Below are positions 1 through 8,824 of a stretch of 64,000 bases of DNA, in pieces. The notes under the pieces were generated by a model, which was not told the DNA's origin, did no database searches, and saw only the letters and a list, made by a program, of their open reading frames with translations. The position numbers were made by a program, and so were the translations under genes. Position 1 is the stretch's first letter, and every line of letters starts with the position of its first letter. Source of the DNA: Chryseobacterium sp. CY350 (GTDB taxonomy: Bacteria; Bacteroidota; Bacteroidia; Flavobacteriales; Weeksellaceae). The stretch spans positions 682,001-746,000 of the forward strand of contig NZ_CP116034.1 in the NCBI RefSeq assembly GCF_027945075.1, given 5' to 3'.

Positions 1-694
1 TAAGCTCGTCGTGTTGTAGCAGAACATCTTCCACAATGCCAGAATACAAATGGTGGTCTTTTATATACCACATTTTATCGGCAAATTCTTTTGCCAACCT
101 CCAGTCATGGGAAGAAAATAAGATAATTTTGTTTTGTTGTTTTGCTAATTTTCTAAGCGTTTTGAGGATGATGAGTTTATTTTTTTCATCAAGATGTGTT
201 GTCGGCTCATCCAGAATAATAATCTGAGAATTTTGTGTAATAGCTCTTCCTATAAATGCTTTCTGCAGGTTTCCATCTGAAAGATTTTTGAGCAGTGTAT
301 TTGTATATTGACTTAAATCTAATTCCTGAATAATCTCTCTAACTTCCTCTCTGTCATTATTTTTCAATTCAAAATAAAAAGGATAGTAGATGTATTTTCC
401 CAAAGAAATAAGATCTTCAACAGTATAATTTTGCGGAATGGTTGATTTTGAAAAAACAACAGCAATATTTTTAGCAATCTCTTTTACTGAAAGATTTTTT
501 ACATTTTTATTATCAATAAAAATTTCTCCCTTTAATAAAGAAATTTGATGGAGAATTGATTTAATTAAAGTGGTTTTTCCTACACCATTGTTACCAATCA
601 AGAGACATACTTCTCCTAAATTCAAATCTGCATTTGCATCTGAAATTAAAGTTTTGTCGTAACCTATATTGGCATGATTGATTTTTAGGTGCAT
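1..694 (-). CDS. ABC transporter ATP-binding protein, FecE-like (3' end cut by window edge)
   Basis: This gene starts at the ATG at 694 and runs off the left edge, so the C-terminus is missing. The protein is the cytoplasmic ATPase of an iron-siderophore, heme or cobalamin type importer. Visible motifs are the Walker A GNNGVGKTT (about residues 35-43), a signature LSDGN in place of the usual LSGGQ, the Walker B IIILDEPTTHLD and the H-loop SSHD. It follows the FecCD-type permease by 9 bases on the same strand, so the two form a transporter. No substrate-binding protein or TonB-dependent receptor is in view, so the cargo cannot be named. The fold assignment is secure; iron-chelate or heme specificity is inferred from the permease family. 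Confidence 0.9.
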   Translation of the reverse strand, partial: MHLKINHANIGYDKTLISDANADLNLGEVCLLIGNNGVGKTTLIKSILHQISLLKGEIFIDNKNVKNLSVKEIAKNIAVVFSKSTIPQNYTVEDLISLGKYIYYPFYFELKNNDREEVREIIQELDLSQYTNTLLKNLSDGNLQKAFIGRAITQNSQIIILDEPTTHLDEKNKLIILKTLRKLAKQQNKIILFSSHDWRLAKEFADKMWYIKDHHLYSGIVEDVLLQHDEL

Positions 695-703
695 TTTTTT
701 AAT

Positions 704-1678
704 TTAAACCTTATTCTGTTTCAGCAACATCACCAAAATTACAGGAATTCCAAACATCGAACTGATCACATTTAAAGGAATCTGTGTTTTCTCTGCAGCA
801 ATTGAAAACAATAACATGATCAGCATTCCCAAAAACATATTTAAGATCCATTGCTGCCATAATTTCGAAGGATTATAAATGAGCCTACAAAAATGAGGAA
901 CTATAATTCCGACAAATAAAATGGGTCCTAAAAAAGCTGTAATGGAAGCTGAAAGAAGTGACGAAGTTACGATAATCAGTATTTTTAACTGACTCAAATT
1001 AACACCCAGGCTTTGGGCGTAAGAATTGCCTAACGAATTACCAATTAATGGCTTAATGGATTTAAAACAAAAAAATAATCCAACAAAAACTAAGATTGAA
1101 AGTACGTAAATCTGATTTCGGGAAACCATATTGTTAGCACCAAAAGACCATAAAATATAGTTTTTCAGGCTTTGATTCTCTGCGTAAAACTGCAGTAAAG
1201 AAACAATAGCACCAGCAAATGCTGAAACCAAAAATCCGAAAATTATCAGATAAGATTTATCCTGAAATTTGTTGGAAATTGACAGTAAAACCAGCATCAA
1301 AAGTAAACTTCCTGCAATTGCAGATAAACTTAAGAAACTGTTTTGTAAAAATTCCGGAAGTAAAATGCTGTGCGAAAAAAAGATATAGAATGCTACAGAT
1401 AAACTTGAAACAGAAGTTATTCCCAGTATATCTGGGCCCGCGAGAGGATTTTGAAAATATTCCTGCATCAGAAAACCAGACGTAGGAATTGATATTCCTG
1501 CCAAAACCATAACCAAAACACGATTGATTCTGATCTCGGCAATTTGTCCGTTTTCAGAATTTTGAAAAAAATCATTCAAATTTAAATCTAAAAATCCTGT
1601 ATTCAGATTTGCAATCGATATACAGATGATTGCGATAAATAAAACCGAACACAGGATTTTGAATTTATTTGACATCAA
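704..1678 (-). CDS. FecCD-family ABC transporter permease
   Basis: A 324-residue integral inner-membrane protein of the FecCD/BtuC family, which imports siderophores, heme or vitamin B12 as a homodimer. It shows many hydrophobic helices and the family segment GPDILGITSVSSL after the second helix. A conserved SLGVNLSQLK stretch corresponds to the coupling region that contacts the ATPase. The length is normal for the family. It starts 14 bases after the TlpA-like gene and ends 9 bases before the ATPase gene, so all three look like one operon. The ATG at 1675 is an alternative start. Confidence 0.9.
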   Translation of the reverse strand: MMSNKFKILCSVLFIAIICISIANLNTGFLDLNLNDFFQNSENGQIAEIRINRVLVMVLAGISIPTSGFLMQEYFQNPLAGPDILGITSVSSLSVAFYIFFSHSILLPEFLQNSFLSLSAIAGSLLLMLVLLSISNKFQDKSYLIIFGFLVSAFAGAIVSLLQFYAENQSLKNYILWSFGANNMVSRNQIYVLSILVFVGLFFCFKSIKPLIGNSLGNSYAQSLGVNLSQLKILIIVTSSLLSASITAFLGPILFVGIIVPHFCRLIYNPSKLWQQWILNMFLGMLIMLLFSIAAEKTQIPLNVISSMFGIPVILVMLLKQNKV

Positions 1679-1692
1679 AAATTTCCGAAAAA

Positions 1693-2259
1693 TTATTTAA
1701 GAAAAGTCTTGATTTTAGAGTCCAAAAGCTCAGCAGTCATCATGCCGAGATATTCGTCTGTCTGATCTCCTTTTCTCATATATGTGAACGGAATAGCGCC
1801 GCCGTCCCATTTTTCAAAATTATTTTTAAAGAAGCTTCCGTCAAGCTGACCGCCATCAAGTAGAATCGTATTGTTTCTAATTCCTTGTTTATCAACAAAT
1901 TTTGGCACTTCAGAATTCCAAACTTCTTTTGTATCTAAGCTGATAAATGTAATTTTAACAGGTTTTCCTTCAAATTCTGCAATTTTATCTTTAAAATGAG
2001 GGATTTCTCTCACACATGGTCCGCACCACGTTGCGAAGAAATTTGTCACATATAAAGTATCATTTTTTTTCTTGAGAAAATCTGTAGTTTGCTGTGGAGT
2101 TAATACTTTTAATGCTATCGCTGGAGGTGTATTTTCTGGTTCTGAAACTGTAGTTGATACCGAATCATTTGCAGCAGTACTGTCAGTAGCTTTTTCAGTT
2201 TCTTTTTTACAGCTAAACATTGTGACAGCTATAATTGCCGATAAAAGTATTTTTTTCAT
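1693..2259 (-). CDS. TlpA-like thioredoxin-fold lipoprotein
   Basis: A 188-residue exported lipoprotein. The N-terminus is a lipoprotein signal peptide ending in MFSC, with the lipidated cysteine at residue 17, followed by a low-complexity linker rich in T, S, E and A. The C-terminal thioredoxin/AhpC-TSA domain carries the redox motif WCGPC at residues 78-82 and ends at the stop codon without truncation. TlpA/ResA-type proteins reduce disulfides or apocytochromes in the periplasm. It is the first gene of a probable operon with a FecCD-type importer, which suggests a role linked to heme, metal or cytochrome handling. That link is inferred from position only. Confidence 0.88.
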   Translation of the reverse strand: MKKILLSAIIAVTMFSCKKETEKATDSTAANDSVSTTVSEPENTPPAIALKVLTPQQTTDFLKKKNDTLYVTNFFATWCGPCVREIPHFKDKIAEFEGKPVKITFISLDTKEVWNSEVPKFVDKQGIRNNTILLDGGQLDGSFFKNNFEKWDGGAIPFTYMRKGDQTDEYLGMMTAELLDSKIKTFLK

Positions 2260-2363
2260 AAAATTAATATTCTTTGTTATAACGGAATATACGACGGGCG
2301 TATCTCACTGGTTTTGCAAATGAGAAAATACTGTTACAGACCATTTCTTATTTATTTTTTCTC

Positions 2364-2371
2364 TATTTTTG
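2364..2371 (+). promoter_or_regulatory. Promoter -7 box of the PaaE-like reductase gene
   Basis: TATTTTTG matches the Bacteroidota -7 consensus TAnnTTTG and lies 9 bases before the ATG at 2381, implying a very short 5' leader. Confidence 0.6.
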
Positions 2372-2380
2372 AATTGAAGT

Positions 2381-3505
2381 ATGGAACAACAAATCTATAA
2401 AGGGAAACTGACAAAGTTTCATCCGTTAAAAATAGCTAAAAAGGCAGACCTGACCAAAAATACTTTTTCTCTGGAGCTTGAAATTCCTGAGAATCTAAAA
2501 GATAATTATACATTTGAAGCAGGTCAGTTTGTAAGCGTAAAATTTTTATCCGACGGCAAAGAAATGATCAATGACTATTCGATGACTTCTGCGCCCTATG
2601 AAGAAAAAATATGTTTGGGAATAAAGATCAATTCTCAGGAAGGATCTACGGCTGATCTCTATAAAAACTACAATATCGGCGATCAACTGTTTGTTAGTGA
2701 GCCAAACGGAAGGTTTACACTGGTGTCAAAGCCAAGTGAATTTAGAACAATTGTCGGTTTTGCTGCGGGAATTGGTATTACACCAATTTTAAGTCATTTT
2801 AAAAATATACTTCACAACGAACCGCGCACCAGACTTTTTCTTTTTTTTGGAAATAAAAACTCTCAGGAGCTCATTTACAGAGATCTTTTGGATAATCTTG
2901 CACGTACTTATCACAACAGGTTGCAGATTCATTATTTTTATTCTCAGGAAAAAACTTCACACCAATTATTTTACGGACGGCTCGATGCAAAAAAATTACA
3001 TCTAATTATCAATCAGATTCTGCATCTTGATGATACAGATGAAGAATCAACAATCTGGGATGCCGTAGATGAAGTTTTAATATGCGGAAAAGGAGAAATG
3101 ATCAAAACACTGGCGAATGCATGTTATCATCACGGAATCCCGAAAAAGAATATTCATTTTGAATTATTCGAAGAGTTTAATGACGCAATTTATCCGCAAG
3201 AGAAAGAGTTTCCGTTAATTGAGAATGTAACTGTAGATTTTAAAATGTTGGGAAAAGATTATCATACACAGCTTCCTGATAACAGAGAAAAAATTCTTCA
3301 GCAATTATTGATTCAGAATTTTAAGGTTCCATATTCATGTAAATCCGGAATCTGTGGAAGTTGCGAATGTACGCTCGTAGAAGGAGAGGTTGAGCTTTTG
3401 GAGAACGAATATCTTACAGAAAAAGAAGAAGCTCAGGGAAAAATTCTTGCCTGTATGTCGATAGCAAAAAGTAAGAAAATAAAGCTTAACTTTGATTTCA
3501 GTTGA
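2381..3505 (+). CDS. PaaE-like ferredoxin-NADP reductase family protein with C-terminal 2Fe-2S domain
   Basis: A 374-residue soluble electron-transfer protein. It has an FAD-binding barrel (about residues 10-115, with a DYSMTSAP flavin motif), a nucleotide-binding domain (about 120-260, GFAAGIGITP) and a plant-type 2Fe-2S ferredoxin domain with cysteines at 320, 325, 328 and 358. This order matches PaaE and related oxygenase reductases, which pass NAD(P)H electrons through FAD to an iron-sulfur cluster. No phenylacetate (paa) genes are in the window, so the partner oxygenase is unknown and the name PaaE-like is used by architecture only. Its stop overlaps the next gene's start. Confidence 0.85.
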   Translation: MEQQIYKGKLTKFHPLKIAKKADLTKNTFSLELEIPENLKDNYTFEAGQFVSVKFLSDGKEMINDYSMTSAPYEEKICLGIKINSQEGSTADLYKNYNIGDQLFVSEPNGRFTLVSKPSEFRTIVGFAAGIGITPILSHFKNILHNEPRTRLFLFFGNKNSQELIYRDLLDNLARTYHNRLQIHYFYSQEKTSHQLFYGRLDAKKLHLIINQILHLDDTDEESTIWDAVDEVLICGKGEMIKTLANACYHHGIPKKNIHFELFEEFNDAIYPQEKEFPLIENVTVDFKMLGKDYHTQLPDNREKILQQLLIQNFKVPYSCKSGICGSCECTLVEGEVELLENEYLTEKEEAQGKILACMSIAKSKKIKLNFDFS

Positions 3506-4119
3506 GAATCATTAAAAACATATTCAGATTTATTATTGCGTCATCAGAACTGGTTTTTCTTTTGATCTGCTTATCAAATATCTGGGTTTTTGGACTTACT
3601 AATGGAAGAACTTACAATAAAATATCAAAAATTCCGCCGAGGGAAATTGCTTTGGTGTTAGGAACTTCACCAAGAATGAGATCAGGACAGTCAAATCCTT
3701 ATTTCACCAAGAGGATGGATGCGGCCGCATTGCTTTACCACCACGGAAAGATCAAAAAAATTATTGTAAGTGGAGAAAAAAGCAAAGGGTATAATGAGCC
3801 GGCTGCCATGAAAAACTATCTAATCTATCAGGAAGGAGTTCCGGAACATATTATTATTGAAGATCCTAAAGGCCTTAATACCTACAAAAGTATTCTTCGA
3901 TGTAAGGATGTTTACAAAAAGAAAAATGTAATCATCGTTTCGCAAGGTTTCCATAACCTAAGGGCTTTATTTTTTGCAAGAAACAATAGCATGAATGCTT
4001 TAGGTTTTGATGCTCAAGATGTTACCAAGCCGGAAAGTTTTTACAGAAACCAGTCGCGGGAAATTCTCGCGCGAGTGGTTGCCGTAGTTTATTTTTTATT
4101 GGGAATTTCTCCGGATTAG
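3502..4119 (+). CDS. SanA/YdcF-like DUF218 membrane protein
   Basis: A 205-residue protein with one N-terminal membrane helix (about residues 8-30) and a DUF218 domain. Typical DUF218 features are the strand IALVLGTSP, the segment KIIVSGEKSKGYNEP, and NTYKSILRCKDV followed by VSQGFHNLRA. SanA-type proteins act in envelope barrier function; the biochemical activity is unclear. The start is TTG at 3502, overlapping the previous stop as TTGA. The first in-frame ATG lies well inside the domain and would delete the helix, so TTG with translational coupling is preferred. Its 3' end overlaps the tamL-like gene by 3 bases on the opposite strand. Confidence 0.8.
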   Translation: MRIIKNIFRFIIASSELVFLLICLSNIWVFGLTNGRTYNKISKIPPREIALVLGTSPRMRSGQSNPYFTKRMDAAALLYHHGKIKKIIVSGEKSKGYNEPAAMKNYLIYQEGVPEHIIIEDPKGLNTYKSILRCKDVYKKKNVIIVSQGFHNLRALFFARNNSMNALGFDAQDVTKPESFYRNQSREILARVVAVVYFLLGISPD

Positions 4120-6713
4120 AAAGGATATCCGAAAGCAATATTTAATGTTGGTTTCAATGGCTGAATTTTATTAAATCTCCACTTTTCACCATCTGGTTTA
4201 TTGGGATCATATATTTTATAAGCCAGATCTAATCTCAAAGTAATATATGCTACATTTACTCTTAGACCGAAACCACTGCCTACACCCATTTCACGAATAA
4301 ATTTGTTGAATTTAAACTGATCGTCGAATCCATTATTTTCAGTGTTCCAAATATTACCGATATCGGTGAAAATTGCACCCTCGTACATATCATTGAACGG
4401 CATACGATATTCTATATTTGTAGTAAGCTTTACATTTCCCATCAAATAAGTTCTCACTCTCTCATCAATCTGAGAACCTCCCGGACCTAAACCTCCGAAG
4501 GCAACCCAAGCCCTGATGTCATTAGATCCTCCATTGAAATAAGATCTTACAAAAGGCATTGTAGAAGAATTACCGTATGGAATCCCCAAACCGATAAACT
4601 GTCTCAGAGCTAAAGTCTGATTTCCGTTAAACTTGAAATATTTTCTTACATCGAAATCAAACTTAACAAATTGGGCATAAGGAATTCCAAAAATTGTTCT
4701 CTCGGGGCTTCTTAAAATTCCACCGCCATCATTTCTTTTTTGATTAAATATACTTGGGATATTTCCTGAAAGTTCCACTTTTCCATTAAAATAAAATGCA
4801 TTAGGATAATCTTTCTTTCCGATTTCATTATAAATAAAATTATAAACCATCGACGAAATGATAACATCCTGTGTTTGTCTGTCTTTGTTTACCAAAGTCC
4901 CATAAAATGCCACCAAATTATTAGCTTTATCAAGATCTAATGTGGAAGGGTATCCTTCGTCAGTAATAATCTGCTCAGAAACCTGGTCTCGTGTCAAAGC
5001 GCCTGATTCAAATTGCTGTCTGACTGACGGATTATAATTAAAATAATCCTGAAAAACATTTTCTCTGATGATGTTGTCACTAACGAAATAGTCGTAATAG
5101 CTGTCCTTATTTTTGGTTAAACTAAAAAGCGTATTAAACAATGTAAGTCTGTGAGAAGCCTGATCGTTTACATTAGCAAAATAATTTAGTCCCGTATTGA
5201 AATTGACTCTTCCCAAGCCAATATTATTTTGTACTGATGCACCCAAAACAATCGATGAAGTAGGAGTGTAACGCTTAGGAATAAGCTTATAATAATTAAA
5301 AGGAAGCAACAATCTTGGAAAACTTAAAGACGCTTGAGCAGAATATTCATAGGCTAAAATTCGCTTATCAAGATTCTTAGGATTTCTAATCGAACCGAAG
5401 GTTCCTGCAAGACTCGTTGTAAGGTTTTCTGCACCTCTGAAAACATTTCTTGTCGTTAAATCTACGGATGGTGATATTCCTAAATTTAGTAATTGAGAAT
5501 AATTGATATCGGTTCCTAATTTTATTTCATATTTTGGTAGCGGTTTCAAGAGATAAAGGACATCAATAATGCTGTCGTTCGGCTTTATTGCTCCACCTTG
5601 TCTTAGAGAATCTTTGGCTTTCAGAATACTAAAATTATTCATCGCCAGAAGATTTCTTTTTGTAAGATCGAGTTTTTGCTGATCATAAACAGATTTGGTG
5701 TCTACAATGATTGCCCGCCACAAAGAATTTGTCTTGTAATTGTCATTCATCTTGTGAAATCTGATTCTTCTAAGGCTATCTTTCACTGTTTTCCTGCCAA
5801 AATCACTCGTTTCTTCAACGATTGCAACGTCAATATTTCCTATCGTTGAAACTTTATAAGGTGTATCTGCAGAATCTTTGTGAATTTCCAGGGTGAGCGG
5901 AACATTTTTTCTGTCTTTTAGTGAATCTGCTACAAAGTACACTTCATTATTTCCATTGTTAAATCTATAGTAGCCACTATCACGCATCAAGTCGTTGATT
6001 CTTGTAACTTCTTTTTCCAAAACTGTCTGATCAAGAATCTTTCTTGATCTCACTAATGTAGAATTGATGTTTTGCTGATAAAGACTTTTCACGCCCGCAT
6101 CAGGAATATTATAAAAATAGTCTTTAATCATGGTAGGACTGCGATGATTAATAAAATAAGAAACTTCAGCTTTTTTTGACGCAGAATCTAGGGCATGGCT
6201 GAATTTAACTTCCGAATCCCAATAACCTCTGTAAATCATTCTTTTTTCAATTGACTGCGCGCTTTTCTCTGTTCTTGTCTGATCTAGAATCACAGGAGGC
6301 GTTCCCCAATTATGTAAAAGCCTGTCCATCAAAAGCCTTTTTCCTACACTACTTTGCATATCATATTTAATGAAAAGAGAATCTCTCAGTTTCTGATTTC
6401 TCATTTCACTGGGATACGTCATGTATTCATTAAGGATGGTATCGTATTTAGGATTTGCAGCATTATATAAAAGGAGACTTAGAGGCATAAATAAAAACTG
6501 CTTTTTATTCGGCTTCTGCTGTACATAATCTTTCAGTTCATCATCGAAGAATTCCTTTTTATCTTCAAACTCAAAATGATTTTTAGTGAGCAGATATTCA
6601 CTATCAGGAACTTTTTTTGTGGTACTGCATGCATAAAGTAATCCCACTGCTGTTGCAAATGATATAATTTTATAATATTTTTGAGGAGAATTCTTATAAT
6701 GCTTACAGCTCAT
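4116..6713 (-). CDS. TamL-type BamA/TamA family outer-membrane lipoprotein
   Basis: An 865-residue protein with a lipoprotein signal peptide (LLYAC lipobox near residue 29), POTRA-like N-terminal repeats and a C-terminal beta-barrel ending in an aromatic residue (GYPF). The signal peptide plus Omp85 architecture identifies TamL, the Bacteroidota lipoprotein counterpart of TamA, which works with TamB in outer-membrane biogenesis. The barrel carries the conserved motif GGSNDIRAW, the lid-lock region of Omp85 proteins. The start at 6713 is the only ATG ahead of the lipobox, and it overlaps the divergent methyltransferase start by 15 bases. A -7 box for this gene lies inside the methyltransferase gene. 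Confidence 0.88.
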   Translation of the reverse strand: MSCKHYKNSPQKYYKIISFATAVGLLYACSTTKKVPDSEYLLTKNHFEFEDKKEFFDDELKDYVQQKPNKKQFLFMPLSLLLYNAANPKYDTILNEYMTYPSEMRNQKLRDSLFIKYDMQSSVGKRLLMDRLLHNWGTPPVILDQTRTEKSAQSIEKRMIYRGYWDSEVKFSHALDSASKKAEVSYFINHRSPTMIKDYFYNIPDAGVKSLYQQNINSTLVRSRKILDQTVLEKEVTRINDLMRDSGYYRFNNGNNEVYFVADSLKDRKNVPLTLEIHKDSADTPYKVSTIGNIDVAIVEETSDFGRKTVKDSLRRIRFHKMNDNYKTNSLWRAIIVDTKSVYDQQKLDLTKRNLLAMNNFSILKAKDSLRQGGAIKPNDSIIDVLYLLKPLPKYEIKLGTDINYSQLLNLGISPSVDLTTRNVFRGAENLTTSLAGTFGSIRNPKNLDKRILAYEYSAQASLSFPRLLLPFNYYKLIPKRYTPTSSIVLGASVQNNIGLGRVNFNTGLNYFANVNDQASHRLTLFNTLFSLTKNKDSYYDYFVSDNIIRENVFQDYFNYNPSVRQQFESGALTRDQVSEQIITDEGYPSTLDLDKANNLVAFYGTLVNKDRQTQDVIISSMVYNFIYNEIGKKDYPNAFYFNGKVELSGNIPSIFNQKRNDGGGILRSPERTIFGIPYAQFVKFDFDVRKYFKFNGNQTLALRQFIGLGIPYGNSSTMPFVRSYFNGGSNDIRAWVAFGGLGPGGSQIDERVRTYLMGNVKLTTNIEYRMPFNDMYEGAIFTDIGNIWNTENNGFDDQFKFNKFIREMGVGSGFGLRVNVAYITLRLDLAYKIYDPNKPDGEKWRFNKIQPLKPTLNIAFGYPF
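6676..6683 (+). promoter_or_regulatory. Promoter -7 box of the TrmH-family gene
   Basis: TATTTTTG fits TAnnTTTG and lies inside the opposite-strand tamL-like coding region, 15 bases before the ATG at 6699. It rules out the upstream TTG at 6681 as a start, because that codon sits within the box. Confidence 0.6.
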
Positions 6714-7430
6714 ACAATAAAAGTTTTACAGTCTTTAGATAAAAAGAAGTTCAGGCAAAAATACAATTTGTTTTTGGTTGAAGGGAATAAAATAATCTCC
6801 GAACTTCCGGATTCTAACTTTAAAATTAAAGAAATATTTTCTACAAATCCTCAAAATTTAAATTTTAAGGACACTAAAATACATCAAATCACTGAAAATG
6901 AACTAAAAAAAATCAGTTTTCTGCAAAATCCGAAAGATTCTGTAGTAGTGTGTGAAATAAATCAGGATGTGCAATTTGCTGACAAAGATATTCAGTTGGT
7001 CTTGGATGGAATTCAGGATCCGGGAAATCTGGGGACAATCATACGTTTGGCAGATTGGTTTGGTATTGAGCAAATTATTTGTAGTGAAGATACCGTAGAT
7101 TTTTATAATCCGAAAGTGATTCAAGCAACGATGGGATCTTTTACAAGAGTAAATGTGGTTTATTGTAATTTAGTAAATTATTTATCGACCACTGAGAATA
7201 CCAATGTAGGAACCGATATGGATGGAGAAAATATATATTCATTCAAAAAACCGGGAAAAATAAATCTGATTCTAGGAAACGAAGGAAACGGAATGCGTGA
7301 AGAAACCGAAAAGTTACTTCAGGCAAAAATATCAATTCCCCGATTTGGAAAATCTCAATCAACAGAAAGCCTTAATGTTTCTATGGCAGCAGGAATTATA
7401 TTAGGCCAAATCTTCAGAGTGGGAGAGTGA
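6699..7430 (+). CDS. TrmH/SpoU-family RNA 2'-O-methyltransferase
   Basis: A 243-residue SPOUT methyltransferase that uses S-adenosylmethionine to methylate a ribose 2'-OH in rRNA or tRNA. The N-terminal substrate-binding domain includes FLVEGNKIISEL. The SPOUT motifs are DGIQDPGNLGTIIR, LILGNEGNGM and STESLNVSMAAGI, the last two forming the knotted cofactor site. The start chosen is the ATG at 6699, which fits the -7 box just upstream. The exact RNA target cannot be read from sequence. It is divergent to the tamL-like gene with overlapping 5' ends. Confidence 0.9.
   Translation: MLTAHTIKVLQSLDKKKFRQKYNLFLVEGNKIISELPDSNFKIKEIFSTNPQNLNFKDTKIHQITENELKKISFLQNPKDSVVVCEINQDVQFADKDIQLVLDGIQDPGNLGTIIRLADWFGIEQIICSEDTVDFYNPKVIQATMGSFTRVNVVYCNLVNYLSTTENTNVGTDMDGENIYSFKKPGKINLILGNEGNGMREETEKLLQAKISIPRFGKSQSTESLNVSMAAGIILGQIFRVGE
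6756..6763 (-). promoter_or_regulatory. Promoter -7 box of the tamL-like gene
   Basis: On the minus strand this reads TATTTTTG (TAnnTTTG). It lies within the early codons of the divergent methyltransferase gene, 43 bases before the tamL start, so the two 5' leaders would be antisense to each other. Confidence 0.5.
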
Positions 7431-7499
7431 TAGAGCTTTAGAGCTAAAAGTTTGGCATTATTTAAATGAAAATTCCTTTAATTCTAAAACTCTACAAAC

Positions 7500-7997
7500 T
7501 CATATAAGTTGCTCCATACTTGATACGCTTTTTGTTTTTTGGTAAGCTTCAAGTTTTGTTCTTACAAATTTTAAAGCCATCGGTGCTATGTAAATCAATA
7601 CTGCTCCCAGCACTTTCTTTTTCCAGTTTGAGCTTCGTAGATTTTTCTTTGCATAATTTGCTACGAAAGCCGTTACAGCAAGTTTTACCACAGCATCCAT
7701 CGCATCACCTTTAAAGGCACTTCCGGCAATTCCCATCGCTGTATTTTTACTTAAAAATAAATCTTTTACTTCCGAGGTTAGTTGTTTTGCAATAACATCT
7801 TTTCTCAAAACTGTTTTTTCTTCGCCATCTGCATCCACTTTTTCTTTAAGATACTGATCTGTTAAACCATTTGTAAATGCACTCAGACTTTCTTTAGTAT
7901 TTTTAAAAGTGAGCAAGCCTTCCAAATCTTCAATCTCACTTTTTAAAAGCTTCTTTTTTCTCTTTAACTCTTCTAAACTTTCGTAATTTCTGCTCAT
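7500..7997 (-). CDS. Conserved hypothetical protein, charged coiled-coil N-terminus
   Basis: A 165-residue protein of no family I can name. Residues 1-35 are rich in K, E and L and likely form a coiled coil (EELKRKKKLLKSEIEDLEGL). The middle is mixed and charged, and residues about 100-145 are weakly hydrophobic with one likely membrane helix (VLGAVLIYIAPMAL). It begins 3 bases after the stop of the holin-like gene, so the two are probably translated from one message. Together with the YtxH gene upstream this is an envelope/stress-type cluster. The function is unknown. Confidence 0.7.
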   Translation of the reverse strand: MSRNYESLEELKRKKKLLKSEIEDLEGLLTFKNTKESLSAFTNGLTDQYLKEKVDADGEEKTVLRKDVIAKQLTSEVKDLFLSKNTAMGIAGSAFKGDAMDAVVKLAVTAFVANYAKKNLRSSNWKKKVLGAVLIYIAPMALKFVRTKLEAYQKTKSVSSMEQLI

Positions 7998-8000
7998 GAA

Positions 8001-8309
8001 CTAGTGATTTAAAAATTCGATTACTTTATTTGCCACGCTATGTACAATACGTTTCTTAAAGGTAACGACTAAAAGTGTGATGACCAAATAAAACGCTGCA
8101 ACAATAAAAAATCCGTATGAAGTATTATTTAATAATTTACCTACGAAGAATGCAAGTCCAAAATTAAAAAGGATTATAAAAAAAGCAAAAGCAACCATTA
8201 AAACAACCAGATAAGCAATAACTCCGGCAGAGATCGATGATTTTTCTGTCGCCTGAATCTTTAGCAAATCTATTCTCTTCGACGCATATTCTTTTAAAGT
8301 ATCTATCAT
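8001..8309 (-). CDS. Holin-superfamily III-like small membrane protein (phage_holin_3_6 type)
   Basis: A 102-residue protein with an amphipathic N-terminus and two membrane helices (about residues 28-56 and 63-84) followed by a basic tail. This layout matches the PF07332-type family, which is common in bacterial chromosomes next to YtxH proteins and is not evidence of a phage. It sits between a YtxH gene and a coiled-coil protein gene on the same strand. A hairpin lies upstream, between it and ytxH, so read-through may be limited. Confidence 0.7.
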   Translation of the reverse strand: MIDTLKEYASKRIDLLKIQATEKSSISAGVIAYLVVLMVAFAFFIILFNFGLAFFVGKLLNNTSYGFFIVAAFYLVITLLVVTFKKRIVHSVANKVIEFLNH

Positions 8310-8331
8310 TGTTTTTTCTTAAAGTTACAAA

Positions 8332-8364
8332 AAAAGGAACTTTAATTTGGTCAAAGTTCCTTTT
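8332..8364 (-). terminator. Hairpin terminator or attenuator after the YtxH gene
   Basis: Perfect 12-base arms (8332-8343 and 8353-8364) flank a 9-base loop. On the minus strand a T run follows the stem. It would end or reduce transcription between ytxH and the holin-like gene. Confidence 0.7.
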
Positions 8365-8384
8365 GTCATTTAAATTAAATGAAT

Positions 8385-8735
8385 TTATCCTTTCAGATCA
8401 TTCAAACCTGTTTCAACATCTTTTACGATGTCAGTAGTTTTTGATACGATTTGATCTTTATATTTATCATAACCATCTTTCACAGTATGAGCTACGTTAC
8501 TTGCAGTTTCTTTGAAAGTAGATGAAATATTTCCATATTGATCTTTTACTTTTTCAGATACTTCTCCGTATTTGTTTTTAGCTTCTTCTTTTAGATCGTT
8601 AGCCTTAGTTTTAATTTTTTTTCTTGTTTCTTTTCCTTCTTCAGGAGCATATAGCATTCCTAAGATTACCCCTGCCGCAGCACCTGCTAAAAGTCCTGCT
8701 AAAATACCTGCTGTATTATTTTCTTTTCTAGACAT
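8385..8735 (-). CDS. YtxH domain-containing protein
   Basis: A 116-residue protein with a glycine/alanine-rich N-terminal membrane segment (AGILAGLLAGAAAGVILG), then the YtxH signature MLYAPEEGKETRKKI and a long charged amphipathic tail. YtxH proteins are small stress-associated envelope proteins of unclear mechanism. No TAnnTTTG box is obvious upstream, which would be compatible with an alternative sigma factor, though that is a guess. It leads a three-gene minus-strand cluster with a terminator-like hairpin right after it. Confidence 0.8.
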   Translation of the reverse strand: MSRKENNTAGILAGLLAGAAAGVILGMLYAPEEGKETRKKIKTKANDLKEEAKNKYGEVSEKVKDQYGNISSTFKETASNVAHTVKDGYDKYKDQIVSKTTDIVKDVETGLNDLKG

Positions 8736-8824
8736 TTTTCGTTTTTTAGTTATTGTTAATAATATTTTATAGTTTAAATGTTACAATTAATATACCAAAT
8801 GGAAATTTTGGCAGAGAAAAAATG

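Noticed and set aside
2280..2305. ATACG-ACGGG-CGTAT palindrome before the TlpA-like gene
   Set aside because: Only 5-base arms; too short to call an operator without conservation.
8001..8309. Holin-like gene as a sign of a prophage
   Set aside because: The family is common in chromosomes beside YtxH proteins, and no capsid, integrase or lysin gene is near.
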